Source of the DNA: Mycolicibacterium sp. P9-64
GTDB lineage: Bacteria; Actinomycetota; Actinomycetes; Mycobacteriales; Mycobacteriaceae
Reading direction: 5' to 3'
NCBI RefSeq assembly: GCF_008329605.1
Contig: NZ_NPKO01000001.1
Location: 620,001-684,000, forward strand
DNA: 64,000 nucleotides
Below are positions 17,404-27,777 of this stretch, piece after piece. The notes beneath the pieces were generated by a model. It had not been told where the DNA came from. It searched no databases and was given only the letters and a program-made list of their open reading frames with translations. Position 1 is the first letter of the stretch, and each line of letters starts with the position of its first letter. The position numbers were made by a program, and so were the translations under genes.

Positions 17404-19929
17404 ATGCTCCCGCCGCGCGCCGAAGACGTCGACCCGTTCGTCCGCGTCTTCGGCACCCGGGTGCACAACCTACGCGGGGTCGACGTGGCCGCCCCGCGCG
17501 ACGCACTCGTCGCGTTCACCGGGATCTCGGGCTCGGGCAAGTCGTCGTTGGCCTTCGGGACCATCTACGCCGAGGCGCAGCGGCGCTACTTCGAGTCCGT
17601 CGCGCCGTACGCGCGCAGGCTGCTGCTGCCCAGCGGTGCGCCCAAGGTGGACGACATCACCGGGCTACCGCCTGCAGTGGCGCTGCAACAGCGCCGTGGC
17701 GCGGCGTCGTCGCGGTCCTCGGTGGGCACGGTCACGACGCTGTCCAATCTGTTGCGGATGCTGTTCTCCCGCGCCGGTACGTTTCCGCGCGGCTTCACCG
17801 AGCGACTGGACTCCGACTCGTTCTCCCCGAACACCGCCGTCGGCGCCTGCCCCGAGTGTCACGGCCTCGGCCGGATTCACCGGGTCACCGAGGAGACACT
17901 CGTCCCCGACCCCTCGCTGACCATCCGCGAGGGAGCCGTCGCCGCCTGGCCGGGGGCATGGCAGGGGCAGAACCTGCGCGACATCCTCATCACGCTTGGC
18001 TACGACATCGACAAGCCGTGGCACAAACTTTCGAAGCGGCAACGCAATTGGATCCTGTTCACCGACGAGCAGCCGACCGTCGAGATCCACCCCCACCGAC
18101 ACAACGTGACCGCCGACTACACCTACAACGGCACCTTCTCCAGTGCGGAGCGGCACGTCAGACACACGTTGGCGAACTCGCAGAGCGCGATGATGCGCAG
18201 GCGAGTCCTGAAGTTCGTCGACAGCGTGGAGTGCCCGGTATGCGACGGCTCGGGGCTGCGGCCCGAGGCGCTCGCCGTGACGTTCGCGGGGCGCAACATC
18301 GCCGAACTGGTTGGCATGCCGCTGACCGACCTCGCCGATGCACTTCGGCCCGCAGCGACACGCACCGACTTCGAAGCCGCGTACGAGTCGACCGAGTCGG
18401 GCGAGTTGACCGAAGTCGCGACGATGATCGCCGCTGACCTGGTCGCCAGGACCCAGGTCCTCATCGACCTCGGGCTCGGCTACCTGACCCTGAGCCGTCG
18501 CACCCCTACGGTGTCGCCGGGCGAGCTGCAACGCCTGCGGCTGGCGACTCAGCTTCGCGCGGGTCTGTTCGGTGTCCTCTACGTTCTCGACGAACCGTCG
18601 GCGGGACTGCACCCGGCTGACGCCGAACCGCTGCTCGACGTGCTCGACCGACTTCGGCGGGCGGGTAACTCACTGTTCGTCGTCGAACACGACATGGACG
18701 TGGTGCGCCGCGCCGATTGGGTCGTCGACGTCGGGCCCGGCGCAGGCGAGCTCGGCGGTGAGGTGCTCTACAGCGGGCCGGTGGCCGGCCTCGCCGACGT
18801 CGCCGCTTCCGTCACCCGCGACTATCTGTTCGGCGACCAGGCCCCCGCCGCCCGCGCGCCGCGCCAGCCGTCGGGCATCTTGGCGTTGCGGGGCATCCGC
18901 TTTCACAACCTGCGGGATGTCGACATCGACATCCCGCTCGGCGTGTACACCGCGGTCACGGGCGTGTCGGGCTCGGGCAAGTCCACCCTGGTCTACAAGG
19001 TGCTCGGCGACGTCGTCACGCGGCACCTGGGCGGCGGCGCGATCGAGGAGACTGACGGCGACGACGACGCAGAGGTCGTCGACCTCGATCGCGACGCGAG
19101 TATCGGCGTGACGGCCGATGGGGTCGATCGGATCAGCCGGCTGGTTGCCGTCGATCAGCGCCCGATCGGTAGGACGCCGCGCTCGACGCTGGCGACCTAC
19201 ACCGGGCTGTTCGACGCCGTCCGGCGGGTCTTCGCCGCGACCCCGGCGGCGCGGCGGCGAGGTTGGACGGCAGGCCGGTTCTCCTTCAACGTCGCGGACG
19301 GGCGCTGTCCCACTTGCCAGGGCGAGGGCTTCGTATCGGTGGAGTTGCTGTTCCTGCCCGGCACCTACGGCAGCTGCCCGACGTGCCACGGCGCCCGCTA
19401 CAACGAGGACACCCTCAAGGTGCGCTATCGCGACCGCAGCATCGCCGACGTGCTCGCCATGACCGTCGACGAGGCGTCGGGATTCTTCGCCGACGTCGCG
19501 GGCGCCGCACGGAGTCTGACGACGCTGCAGGAGGTCGGGCTCGGGTATCTGCGTCTAGGGCAGCCGGCCACCGAACTCTCCGGTGGGGAGGCCCAGCGGA
19601 TCAAGTTGGCCTCGGAGCTGCAGCGACCCCGTCGCGGCCACACCATGTACGTCCTCGACGAGCCCACGACCGGCCTGCATCCGGCTGACGTGGACCTGCT
19701 GGATCGTCAGCTCCACCGGCTGGTCGACGCCGGCAACACGGTCGTGGTTGCCGAGCACGACATGCGGTTGGTGGCTGGCTCGGACTGGGTCATCGACCTC
19801 GGGCCGGGGGCGGGCGATGCAGGCGGTCGTGTCGTGGCGGCTGGGACCCCGGCCGCGGTGGCCGGGGTCGCCGAGAGTCGCACGGCGCCATACCTGGCTG
19901 CGCGGCTCCCCGGCGACTCGAAGGCATGA
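17404..19929 (+). CDS. UvrA-like ABC ATPase (UvrA2/drug-resistance type)
   Basis: 841 residues, shorter than the ~970 of UvrA. First ABC half: Walker [11 protein letters not shown] near residue 41, with a degenerate signature [11 protein letters not shown] near 370 and DEPSAGLHP near 397. Second half: [10 protein letters not shown] near 520, intact [12 protein letters not shown] near 725 and DEPTTGLHP near 753. Zinc-binding CxxC pairs occur as CPECHG, CPVCDG, CPTCQG and CPTCHG. This fits the UvrA2/DrrC-like group rather than core uvrA. The degenerate first signature is worth noting. ATG 17404 is chosen; a longer open frame from 17227 reads non-coding sequence. Confidence 0.85.
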   Translation: MLPPRAEDVDPFVRVFGTRVHNLRGVDVAAPRDALVAFTGISGSGKSSLAFGTIYAEAQRRYFESVAPYARRLLLPSGAPKVDDITGLPPAVALQQRRGAASSRSSVGTVTTLSNLLRMLFSRAGTFPRGFTERLDSDSFSPNTAVGACPECHGLGRIHRVTEETLVPDPSLTIREGAVAAWPGAWQGQNLRDILITLGYDIDKPWHKLSKRQRNWILFTDEQPTVEIHPHRHNVTADYTYNGTFSSAERHVRHTLANSQSAMMRRRVLKFVDSVECPVCDGSGLRPEALAVTFAGRNIAELVGMPLTDLADALRPAATRTDFEAAYESTESGELTEVATMIAADLVARTQVLIDLGLGYLTLSRRTPTVSPGELQRLRLATQLRAGLFGVLYVLDEPSAGLHPADAEPLLDVLDRLRRAGNSLFVVEHDMDVVRRADWVVDVGPGAGELGGEVLYSGPVAGLADVAASVTRDYLFGDQAPAARAPRQPSGILALRGIRFHNLRDVDIDIPLGVYTAVTGVSGSGKSTLVYKVLGDVVTRHLGGGAIEETDGDDDAEVVDLDRDASIGVTADGVDRISRLVAVDQRPIGRTPRSTLATYTGLFDAVRRVFAATPAARRRGWTAGRFSFNVADGRCPTCQGEGFVSVELLFLPGTYGSCPTCHGARYNEDTLKVRYRDRSIADVLAMTVDEASGFFADVAGAARSLTTLQEVGLGYLRLGQPATELSGGEAQRIKLASELQRPRRGHTMYVLDEPTTGLHPADVDLLDRQLHRLVDAGNTVVVAEHDMRLVAGSDWVIDLGPGAGDAGGRVVAAGTPAAVAGVAESRTAPYLAARLPGDSKA

Positions 19930-19967
19930 CCCAGGGATTTGCCAACTGGCTCGCCTAGCGTGCGCGC

Positions 19968-20750
19968 ATGCCCACTCGGCGGATGTTCTTGGCGGCGCTG
20001 ACGGGTGTGGCTGCCGCGCTGGGCACCGGCATCCGCCTACCGACCGCGCTGGCCGCGTCGGGCGTCGACCCCAGTGCGGTGGCCGCGCGCGACGCCGGAC
20101 GCCAGCCCACCCAGTGGGGCATGTCGTTGCCGGGGATCATGACGAGTTTCAACCCGTCGGGACGTCAACTGGCGCTGACCTTCGACGCGTGCGACCACGC
20201 GTGTGACGACTCGTTGCTGAACACATTGCAACGCAACGGCGTTCCGGCTCTGCTGTTCGTGTGTTCGAAGTGGATCGACGCCAACCCCGGCCGGACCGAG
20301 CAACTCGCTGCGAATCCACTGTTCGCGATTGGCAACCACGGCACGCGGCACGTCCCGCTGTCGGTGACCGGACGCTCGGCCTACGGCATCCCGGGAACGA
20401 AGTCGGCGAGCGAGGCCGTCGACGAAGTCTGGACCAACCAGACCCGGCTCACGGCGCTCACCGGCAAGGCGCCGGTCTACTTCCGCACCGGCACCGCGCA
20501 CTACGACGAGGTCGCCGTACGGATCGTTCACGACCTCGGTCTGACCCCCGTCGGGTTCTCCGTCAACGCCGACAACGGCGCGACCGCCACGGCCGCCGCG
20601 GTGGACGCCGCGATCACGCACGCCGCGCCAGGCTCCATCGTGCTGGCCCACATGAACCACCCCCGGTCGGGTACTGCGGCGGGGGTCAGCGCCGCCATCC
20701 CGGCGCTGCAGGGGGCCGGGTGGCAGTTCGTCTCACTCGATGGCGCTTAG
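19968..20750 (+). CDS. Exported polysaccharide deacetylase (NodB-like)
   Basis: 260 residues. N-terminus MPTRRMFLAALTG has a twin-arginine pattern and hydrophobic core, with cleavage expected after ~residue 30, so it is probably exported. The NodB domain starts with ALTFDACDHACDD (catalytic Asp) near residue 66, then GNHGTRHVPLS near 123 (metal His pair) and a conserved Arg strand YFRTGTAHYD near 166; HMNHPRSGT near 225 carries the C-terminal motif His. It probably deacetylates a cell-wall or polysaccharide N-acetyl group. TAGCGT 6 nt before the ATG suggests a leaderless start. Confidence 0.82.
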   Translation: MPTRRMFLAALTGVAAALGTGIRLPTALAASGVDPSAVAARDAGRQPTQWGMSLPGIMTSFNPSGRQLALTFDACDHACDDSLLNTLQRNGVPALLFVCSKWIDANPGRTEQLAANPLFAIGNHGTRHVPLSVTGRSAYGIPGTKSASEAVDEVWTNQTRLTALTGKAPVYFRTGTAHYDEVAVRIVHDLGLTPVGFSVNADNGATATAAAVDAAITHAAPGSIVLAHMNHPRSGTAAGVSAAIPALQGAGWQFVSLDGA

Positions 20751-20755
20751 GCGAA

Positions 20756-21265
20756 CTAGTCGACGAAGAAGTTGTCGTTGGCGGTGAACCAGGCGCTGCG
20801 TTCCTCGTCGGTCAACTCGTGGAGCTGCGCGAGGCCCTCGAAGTAGTGCTCACGGGGTGCGCCGGGGGCAAACAGCATGAGGATCGACGCGGGTTCGTCG
20901 GCCTCGTTGCGGAAACCGTGCACACCACCGGGTGGGACGTAGAGGAAGTCGCCCTGGGCGCCGTCGATCCAGTCGTTGCCGTCGTAGAGCTTCATCGCCC
21001 CCGACAGCACGAAGAAGGCCTCCGACATCGCCCGGTGGAAGTGTGGCCCCGGCCCGCCTGCCTTCGGCGCGAGCTCGACGCGGTACAGCCCGTAGTCGCC
21101 GTTGGTGTTCTGCTGGTTGGCCAGGTAGTGGTACTGCACCAACCCGAAGGAGTCATAGTCCGGAGGTTGGGCACTGCGGCGCAGCCACGCACTGACCTCG
21201 GGTTCGTCCCTGGTGTAGCGGGCGGGGGGATAGGGCGGCACGTCATTGAGACTCCAGAGCGACAC
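20756..21265 (-). CDS. Cupin-domain protein
   Basis: 169 residues from a GTG. Cupin motif 1 is PGPHFHRAMSEAFFVLSG near residue 78 (His-His-Glu) and motif 2 is the GDFLYVPPGGVHGF segment near 108. This is a single-domain, metal-binding beta barrel; the reaction is unknown. It starts 10 nt after the stop of the SDR gene at 21276 on the same strand and is probably co-transcribed with it under the divergent TetR. The longer upstream frame is antisense-like sequence inside the SDR gene. Confidence 0.78.
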   Translation of the reverse strand: MSLWSLNDVPPYPPARYTRDEPEVSAWLRRSAQPPDYDSFGLVQYHYLANQQNTNGDYGLYRVELAPKAGGPGPHFHRAMSEAFFVLSGAMKLYDGNDWIDGAQGDFLYVPPGGVHGFRNEADEPASILMLFAPGAPREHYFEGLAQLHELTDEERSAWFTANDNFFVD

Positions 21266-21275
21266 GCCCTCAACG

Positions 21276-22196
21276 CTAGACGGGGAAGGTGACTCCGGTG
21301 AGCTGTTCGGAGACGGTCCACAACCGTCGCTGTGCGTCGGCGTCGTGTGACGCCGCGCTCGATGACACGACCTTCGGGTAGCCGCGTTGTTCGGCGAAGC
21401 CGTCGGGGCCGTAGTACTGCCCGCCAAGCACGCTGGGGTCGGTAGCGGCCCGCAGTGACGGGAGGGCACCCATGTCGGGGCCCTGGAAGAGGGGCTCGAC
21501 GAGCCGCGTCAGCGCGCCGGTGACTGGCGGCAGGTTGCGGGTCAGTTCCGTCCTCGACCCGCCGGGGTGGGCTGCAGCGGCGATGGTCTGCGTGCCTGCG
21601 AGGCGGCGTTGCAGTTCATAGGTGAAGAGCAGGTTGGCCAGCTTGGCCTGTCCGTAGGCGCCGACGCGGCTGTAGTCGCGATCCCACTGGAGGTCCTCGA
21701 AGCGGATCCCCTTGCGGGCGAAGCGGTGTCCAACGCTGCTGACCGTGACCACGCGCGAGCCGGGTGCGGCGAGGACTCTGTCGAGCAGTAGGCCGGTGAA
21801 CGCGAAGTGGCCAAGGTGGTTGGTGCCGAACTGCAGCTCGTAGCCGTCCTTGGTCGTCGACTTCGGCGTGAACATCACTCCGGCGTTGTTGATCAGCAGG
21901 TCGATGACCTCGTGATCGGCCTTCAGCCGATCGGCGGCGGCGCGAACCGACTCGAGCGAGGTCAGGTCGAGCTCCTGCAGTGCGACCTTGGCGCCGGGGG
22001 TGGTTTGTTCGATGCGGCTCGCGGCGTCCTTGCCCTTGTCGAGGTTGCGGACCGCGAGTACGACGTGTGCGCCCTTGGCTGCGAGTGCGGCGGCGGTCTC
22101 GTAGCCAAGACCCGTGTTCGCGCCGGTGACGATGGCGACGCGGCCGCTCTGGTCGGGAATGTCGGTGGCCGTCCACTTATTGAATGATGGCGCCAT
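21276..22196 (-). CDS. Short-chain dehydrogenase/reductase, paralogue of the moeA-linked SDR
   Basis: 306 residues. TGANTGLGY near residue 25, NNAGVM near 98, catalytic Ser in VTVSSVGHR near 145 and YGQAK near 172. It aligns along its whole length with the SDR at 10837-11751 (shared WTAADVPDQ/WTATDIPDQ start, TNHLGHFA block, FTYELQRRL block, LTGVT(Y/F)P end), so the two are paralogues. It is divergent from a TetR gene with a palindrome between them and is followed by a cupin, which suggests a small TetR-controlled oxidoreductase operon. Confidence 0.85.
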   Translation of the reverse strand: MAPSFNKWTATDIPDQSGRVAIVTGANTGLGYETAAALAAKGAHVVLAVRNLDKGKDAASRIEQTTPGAKVALQELDLTSLESVRAAADRLKADHEVIDLLINNAGVMFTPKSTTKDGYELQFGTNHLGHFAFTGLLLDRVLAAPGSRVVTVSSVGHRFARKGIRFEDLQWDRDYSRVGAYGQAKLANLLFTYELQRRLAGTQTIAAAAHPGGSRTELTRNLPPVTGALTRLVEPLFQGPDMGALPSLRAATDPSVLGGQYYGPDGFAEQRGYPKVVSSSAASHDADAQRRLWTVSEQLTGVTFPV

Positions 22197-22215
22197 GAGT
22201 TCTCCTCGGTAGAGT

Positions 22216-22275
22216 GTTAAACGGGGCAGGCGCCCCGTTTGGTCCCGACTATACGGAACGCGCGCCCCGCTTAAC
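22216..22275. promoter_or_regulatory. Probable TetR operator between SDR and TetR
   Basis: A perfect 9-4-9 palindrome, aaacggggc / gccccgttt, sits at 22219-22240. A second, inverted copy of its left half (gttaaacggggc at 22216-22227 versus gccccgcttaac at 22264-22275, 11 of 12 matching) lies 24 nt downstream, just before the TetR start. The arrangement fits a TetR-family regulator controlling itself and the divergent SDR-cupin operon. Confidence 0.65.
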
Positions 22276-22292
22276 TATTCCCGAGGTGTGAA

Positions 22293-22850
22293 GTGACCCA
22301 GCCCGACCGGCCGCTACGCGCGGACGCGGCCCGAAACCGCGCTCGCGTGCTGGAGGTCGCCTACGACACCTTCGCCGCAGAGGGCCTGGCGGTGCCGATC
22401 GACGAGATCGCCAAGCGGGCCGGCGTCGGCGCGGGCACCGTCTACCGGCACTTTCCCACCAAGGATGATCTGTTCCAGGCGGTCGTCGCGAACCGCATCG
22501 GGCAGATCGTCGACCAGGGGCGCGCATTGCTCGACGGTGAAGATCCCGGGGATGCGTTGTTCGCATTCCTGCGGGCGTTGGTGCTGCAGTGGGGCGCGGC
22601 GGACCGTGGCCTCGCCGATGCGCTCTCCCGATCCGGTGTCGACGTCACGGACGACGGGGTCGAACAGGCGTTCCTGGGAATGCTCGGCGACCTGCTGAGT
22701 GCCGCGCAGAAGGCCGGCAACGCCCGTGCCAACCTCGGCGTCCGCGACGTCAAGGCTCTCCTCGTGGGACTTCAGGCGATGCAGGCTTACCACGAGGAGG
22801 CCGCCGGGAGGCTGACTGAGGTGGTCTTGGACGGTCTCCGGACGCCGTAG
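22293..22850 (+). CDS. TetR-family transcriptional regulator
   Basis: 185 residues. The N-terminal HTH runs over residues ~12-58 (RVLEVAYDTFAAEGLAVPID, then AKRAGVGAGTVYRHFPTKDDLF), the TetR signature. The C-terminal ligand domain is of the SACE_7040 type by its overall pattern. GTG start with GAGG upstream. It is divergent from the SDR-cupin pair and most likely represses that pair and itself through the palindromes at 22216-22275. Confidence 0.87.
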   Translation: MTQPDRPLRADAARNRARVLEVAYDTFAAEGLAVPIDEIAKRAGVGAGTVYRHFPTKDDLFQAVVANRIGQIVDQGRALLDGEDPGDALFAFLRALVLQWGAADRGLADALSRSGVDVTDDGVEQAFLGMLGDLLSAAQKAGNARANLGVRDVKALLVGLQAMQAYHEEAAGRLTEVVLDGLRTP

Positions 22851-22856
22851 CCGACC

Positions 22857-22885
22857 TTGCACTCGCCATGGGCGAGTGCTAGAAA
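22857..22885 (+). promoter_or_regulatory. groL promoter overlapping CIRCE operator 1
   Basis: TTGCAC (22857-22862), 17-nt spacer, TAGAAA (22880-22885): a good SigA-type promoter. CIRCE 1 occupies 22857-22882 (GCACTC, N9, GAGTGC followed by TAG), so HrcA binding would cover both -35 and -10. Transcription would start near 22892, giving a long leader before the groL ATG at 23033. Confidence 0.75.
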
Positions 22886-22891
22886 TGACGT

Positions 22892-22917
22892 TGGCACTCG
22901 CGATCGGTGAGTGCTAG
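22892..22917. promoter_or_regulatory. Second CIRCE operator (HrcA site) in groL leader
   Basis: GCACTC at 22894-22899, nine bases, GAGTGC at 22909-22914, followed by TAG. Both this and the copy at 22857-22882 keep the exact CIRCE core and N9 spacing, giving two tandem HrcA sites about 35 nt apart upstream of groL. Confidence 0.85.
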
Positions 22918-22963
22918 GTCGGGACGGTGAGTCTGGGGCCGCACCTGCGGGAGCACACCCTAG

Positions 22964-24658
<1,695 letters not shown>

Positions 24659-24675
24659 GTCCAGCTCTTTACGGG

Positions 24676-24707
24676 AAGGCCCGGCTCGCTTGCGAGTCGG
24701 GCCTTTT
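24676..24707 (+). terminator. Rho-independent terminator after groL
   Basis: aaggcccg ... cgggcctt (24676-24683 / 24698-24705) with the inner stem ctcgc / gcgag and a two-base loop, giving a long GC stem ending in a short T run (24704-24707). It starts 17 nt after the groL stop. Confidence 0.85.
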
Positions 24708-24724
24708 CGTATCTTCGGGTCGGC

Positions 24725-25090
24725 TCAGAGCGGCACGCAGTCGTCGCCGCAGCCCGACGCGGTCGGGACGCCCGGTGCCGCAGGCCGGTGCAGCACGGCG
24801 CCGGTGGGGACGACGCGCAACTCTGCGTCGGTCAGTTGGGCTGCTCCGTCGACGATCAACGTGTAGCCGCCGGGTTCGCGGGGCGGCCAGACGAGGGTGA
24901 TGTCGGGGTGGCTCTCGGCGTTCCTGCGCGTGCGTCGACCGACCTGCCCGAGGTCGAGCACGCCCTCTCCGAAGACGGGGTCGACGGCCACGGTGTGTGC
25001 GCGATAGTCGTCGCCGACGGTGACCAGGTAGGCAATCGCGAAGTTCGCCAACTCGTCGGCGAGTTTGTCGAGGTCCACCTTGACGCTCAT
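24725..25090 (-). CDS. Pyridoxamine 5'-phosphate oxidase-like protein
   Basis: 121 residues from ATG 25090. A split-barrel flavin-reductase pattern: LANFAIAYLVTVGDDYRAHTV, then LDLGQVGRRTRRNAESHPDITLVWP and GYTLIVDG. This resembles the F420/FMN-binding PPOX family, although the phosphate-binding residues are not certain. Its C-terminus has a CGDDC pair. Convergent with groL and separated from it by the terminator. Role unknown. Confidence 0.65.
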   Translation of the reverse strand: MSVKVDLDKLADELANFAIAYLVTVGDDYRAHTVAVDPVFGEGVLDLGQVGRRTRRNAESHPDITLVWPPREPGGYTLIVDGAAQLTDAELRVVPTGAVLHRPAAPGVPTASGCGDDCVPL

Positions 25091-25127
25091 GTCGCGAGGA
25101 TAGTGCGGGCCATCCGCCCCCTCCCCG

Positions 25128-25185
25128 CGAGCGTGCGGTTTCATCCGCAACACGCCGCGGGCACCGTATCGATCCGCACACTCAC
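25128..25185. repeat. 58-bp dispersed repeat, left copy of an inverted pair
   Basis: The sequence starting cgagcgtgcggtttcat and ending ccgcacactcac aligns end to end with the reverse complement of 26147-26204 (also 58 bp). Identity looks about 80%, with conserved terminal motifs cg.(c)gtgcggtttcat and ccgcacactcac. The two copies flank the broken DUF559 gene in inverted orientation. Resembles intergenic repeat elements seen in mycobacterial genomes. Confidence 0.65.
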
Positions 25186-25257
25186 GGCGCCGCGGGCCTG
25201 TGGATGAATGCACCGCGCTGCGCCCTAATCGTCGGAGGCCGATGCGACCGTGCGGCC

Positions 25258-26130
25258 ATGGAAGCGATCGATTGGCCCTTCCGCGCGGCCGAGGCCCTGG
25301 AGTCCGAAGCGCTGACGTTCCGCGAACTGCGCAGGCTTCACTTCGGGATCTACCCGGGCGTGTGGGCGCCGCGCGGCGTCGAGCCATCCGTGGTGGATCG
25401 CGCGCGAGCCGCGTGGCTGTGGTCGGGTCGTCGCGGTGTGGTCGGCGGTCTGGCCGCATCGGCGATGCTGGGCACCAAGTGGATCGACGGCGAGCCGCCG
25501 ATCGAGCTCGTCCACGCCAACCGGCGCCCGCCGAAGGGCATCGTCGTTCACACCGATGTGTTGGCTGGCGATGAGACGCAGTTCGTCGATGGCGTGCCGA
25601 TCACGACGGCGGCGAGAACTGCCTTCGACATGAGTCGACGGCTGTAGTTGACCGAAGGCGTGCAGCGGATCGACGCGCTGATGAACACCACCGGCCTCAA
25701 GATCGATGCCGTCGATGCCGTCAGCCGCGCCCATCCCGGCAACCGAGGGTTGCGGCAATCGCGCGAGACTCTTGGGTTGGTGGACGGGGGAGCGGAGTCG
25801 CCGTACGAGTCGCTGACACGACTTCTCCTGGTGCAGTACGGCTTTCCGCCACTTCAGACGCAGATCGAGGTGTGCGACGAGTACGGTTGGGCGTTCGCTC
25901 GCATCGACATGGGATGGCCGGAGTACCTCGTCGGGGTGGACTTCGAGGGCGCCCACCACTGGAACGACCCCAAGCAGCGGTCGTGGGACATCATCCGGCT
26001 CGCGAAACTATCCAAGCTCGGGTGGATCGACGAGAGGTTGACCAGTGGGATCCTGCACGACAACCCGCAGTCCTTCCTCGACCGAGTGGGTGCGGCGCTC
26101 GTGTCCCGCGGATGCCCCAAGACGTGGTGA
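25258..26130 (+). pseudogene. DUF559 (Vsr-like endonuclease fold) protein split by an in-frame TAG
   Basis: One reading frame runs from ATG 25258 to TGA 26130 (about 290 codons), interrupted by a single TAG at 25645-25647 with no frame change. The N-terminal part (FRELRRLHFGIYPGVWAPRG, then TTAARTAFDMSRR) and the C-terminal part (AESPYESLTRLLLVQYGF, ARIDMGWPEYLVGVDFEG, AHHWN) belong together in the common mycobacterial DUF559 family. Acidic residues in ARIDMGWPE and VDFEG look like a PD-(D/E)xK-type active site. The second half lacks its own good start. The gene is probably inactive unless the TAG is read through. It is flanked by inverted 58-bp repeats. Confidence 0.8.
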
Positions 26131-26163
26131 GTGTGCGGTGCGAGTGGTGAGTGTGCGGTGCGA
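26124..26163. repeat. Perfect 20-bp tandem duplication at gene end
   Basis: The unit gtggtgagtgtgcggtgcga occurs twice head to tail (26124-26143, 26144-26163). The first copy contains the stop of the DUF559 gene and the second forms the edge of the 58-bp repeat. This looks like a recent slippage or insertion duplication. Confidence 0.9.
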
Positions 26164-26204
26164 TACGCCGTGAGCGGCGCGTCGCGTATGAAACCGCACG
26201 GTCG
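26147..26204. repeat. 58-bp dispersed repeat, right (inverted) copy
   Basis: Inverted partner of 25128-25185. The rest of the gap to the next gene (26205-26311) has no other recognisable element except a TAGCGT hexamer at 26299-26304, 7 nt before the next GTG start. Confidence 0.65.
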
Positions 26205-26311
26205 GCGAACAATCGGGGAGATCAACGGGGGCCAGCAGGGGAGGCTGCCGCCGCGAAGTTGGAGGTTTTCCCCGGGGACAGTCGCGCCGATTCGTCGCTA
26301 GCGTCAATCGG

Positions 26312-27637
26312 GTGAGCACGACGACCGGCGTCGCGGACGCCATGACGCCACCCACCCCCGACGAGACCACGGCACCCACATGGACCAGCAGGCAGAAGCT
26401 CGGCTTCCGGCTGCTGTTCACCATCGGCGGCGGGATCCTGATGCTCTCCGTGTACGGCAACTTCGGGTTGGGCATGGTGCTGTACCCACTACTGCAGGCG
26501 CTCGCTCAGCTGGGCAGCTTCGTCACGCGTGGTGAGGGCGTGCACCTGCAGATGGACGGCAGCGGTGACGATTTGGCCACGTGGTGCTACCACCTGGGCT
26601 GGATCTTGGTGGCGCTGGTCATCACTGCGGTGTGGACCGCGCTGGACCAGCGCAGGCCCAACTACCGAAGCCTGGCCGCGCTGCTGCTGGTGTTCGCCCG
26701 GTTCGGCCTGGCCATCTCGATGCTGATTTACGGTCTGGCCAAACTGATTCCGACGCAGATGGCTTACATGATGCTGCCGGGCTATCAGATCCAGATGGTC
26801 GGCGACGTCAACATGATGAACACGCTGTGGGGTTTCATGGGCGCCTCCGACCCGTACTCGGTGGCCTGCGGCCTCGTCGAATTCGTTGCCGGTGTCCTGC
26901 TGCTGTGGCGGCGGACGTGGCTGCTTGGTGCACTGATCGCGATCGTCGCGATGGGCCAGGTGTTCCTGCTCAATCTCTTCTACGACGTCCCGGTGAAACT
27001 GGTGTCCGGTCAACTGTTGCTCATCGGTGTTGCGATCACCGCTCCGTACTGGCGCAGCCTCGCGCAATTGGTGTTCCAGCGCGGCACTGCCGAGCCGGTC
27101 ACGCTGTGGCCTGCGCTCGGTTCCGGCCGTCCGTGGCTGCGCAAGACCGGCACCGTGGCGAAGTTCGTCATCGCAACGGCATTCGTCGTGTTGATGGGTA
27201 CGGTCAGCATCGTCACCCTCTACGAAATCCGGCACAGGGAGTCCGATATCGACGGTGTTTGGCGCGCAACGTCATTCACCGTCAACGGGGAAGAGGCCAC
27301 ACTGCAGCAGACGTCGCCCGCGCCGTGGACCAACGTCGCGATCGCCGATCGGGTCGGTGACTACGCCAGCTTCGTCGCCCAGGTTCCGGCTGGCTACGTC
27401 ACCGTCTACATCTACGAGATCCACGACGACCGCATCGAGATCAAGCACGACGAGGCGGATCAGGCGATCGTGCTGCACTTCCGGCAGAACGGTCCAGACC
27501 ACCTGGTGCTCACCGGCATGGTCGACGGCAAGCAGATCGAGGGCCACTACGAGCGGCGCCACATGCAGCGCAGCGATTCGCACTTCCGACTGGTCCAGCC
27601 CGACATGCAGCAGGGACCGGCCACGCGTCTGCCCTGA
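26312..27637 (+). CDS. Polytopic membrane protein with C-terminal extracytoplasmic-type domain, unknown function
   Basis: 441 residues. About seven hydrophobic segments occupy residues 30-245 (for example ILMLSVYGNFGLGMVLY, WILVALVITAVWTAL, GLAISMLIYGLAKLIP). A further helix at ~290-310 (FVIATAFVVLMGTVSIVTLY) leads into a soluble C-terminal domain of ~125 residues with strands such as IDGVWRATSFTVNG and HLVLTGMVDGKQIEGHYERR. The membrane part resembles DoxX/DUF-type quinone-associated proteins only loosely. Unrecognised family; TAGCGT-N7-GTG suggests leaderless expression. Confidence 0.65.
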   Translation: MSTTTGVADAMTPPTPDETTAPTWTSRQKLGFRLLFTIGGGILMLSVYGNFGLGMVLYPLLQALAQLGSFVTRGEGVHLQMDGSGDDLATWCYHLGWILVALVITAVWTALDQRRPNYRSLAALLLVFARFGLAISMLIYGLAKLIPTQMAYMMLPGYQIQMVGDVNMMNTLWGFMGASDPYSVACGLVEFVAGVLLLWRRTWLLGALIAIVAMGQVFLLNLFYDVPVKLVSGQLLLIGVAITAPYWRSLAQLVFQRGTAEPVTLWPALGSGRPWLRKTGTVAKFVIATAFVVLMGTVSIVTLYEIRHRESDIDGVWRATSFTVNGEEATLQQTSPAPWTNVAIADRVGDYASFVAQVPAGYVTVYIYEIHDDRIEIKHDEADQAIVLHFRQNGPDHLVLTGMVDGKQIEGHYERRHMQRSDSHFRLVQPDMQQGPATRLP

Positions 27638-27777
27638 TGTCGCAACCCCTGACGGCGCGGGCGTAGGAGTGCAAGCACGCCTTGACCTCGTCGAGCCGCG
27701 ACGGCCGGACGATGACTCCGTCTGGTAGCCGTCCTGCATCGCGACGACGTTGCCGGCCGGCGGTCGCGGCGGGTCGG
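27638..27777. other. Short gap with possible decayed coding remnant
   Basis: 140 nt between convergent genes. On the reverse strand one frame reads LPDGVIVRPSRLDEVKACL then HSYARAVRGCD without a start, which looks protein-like but cannot be assigned. No terminator hairpin was identified with confidence. Confidence 0.25.
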
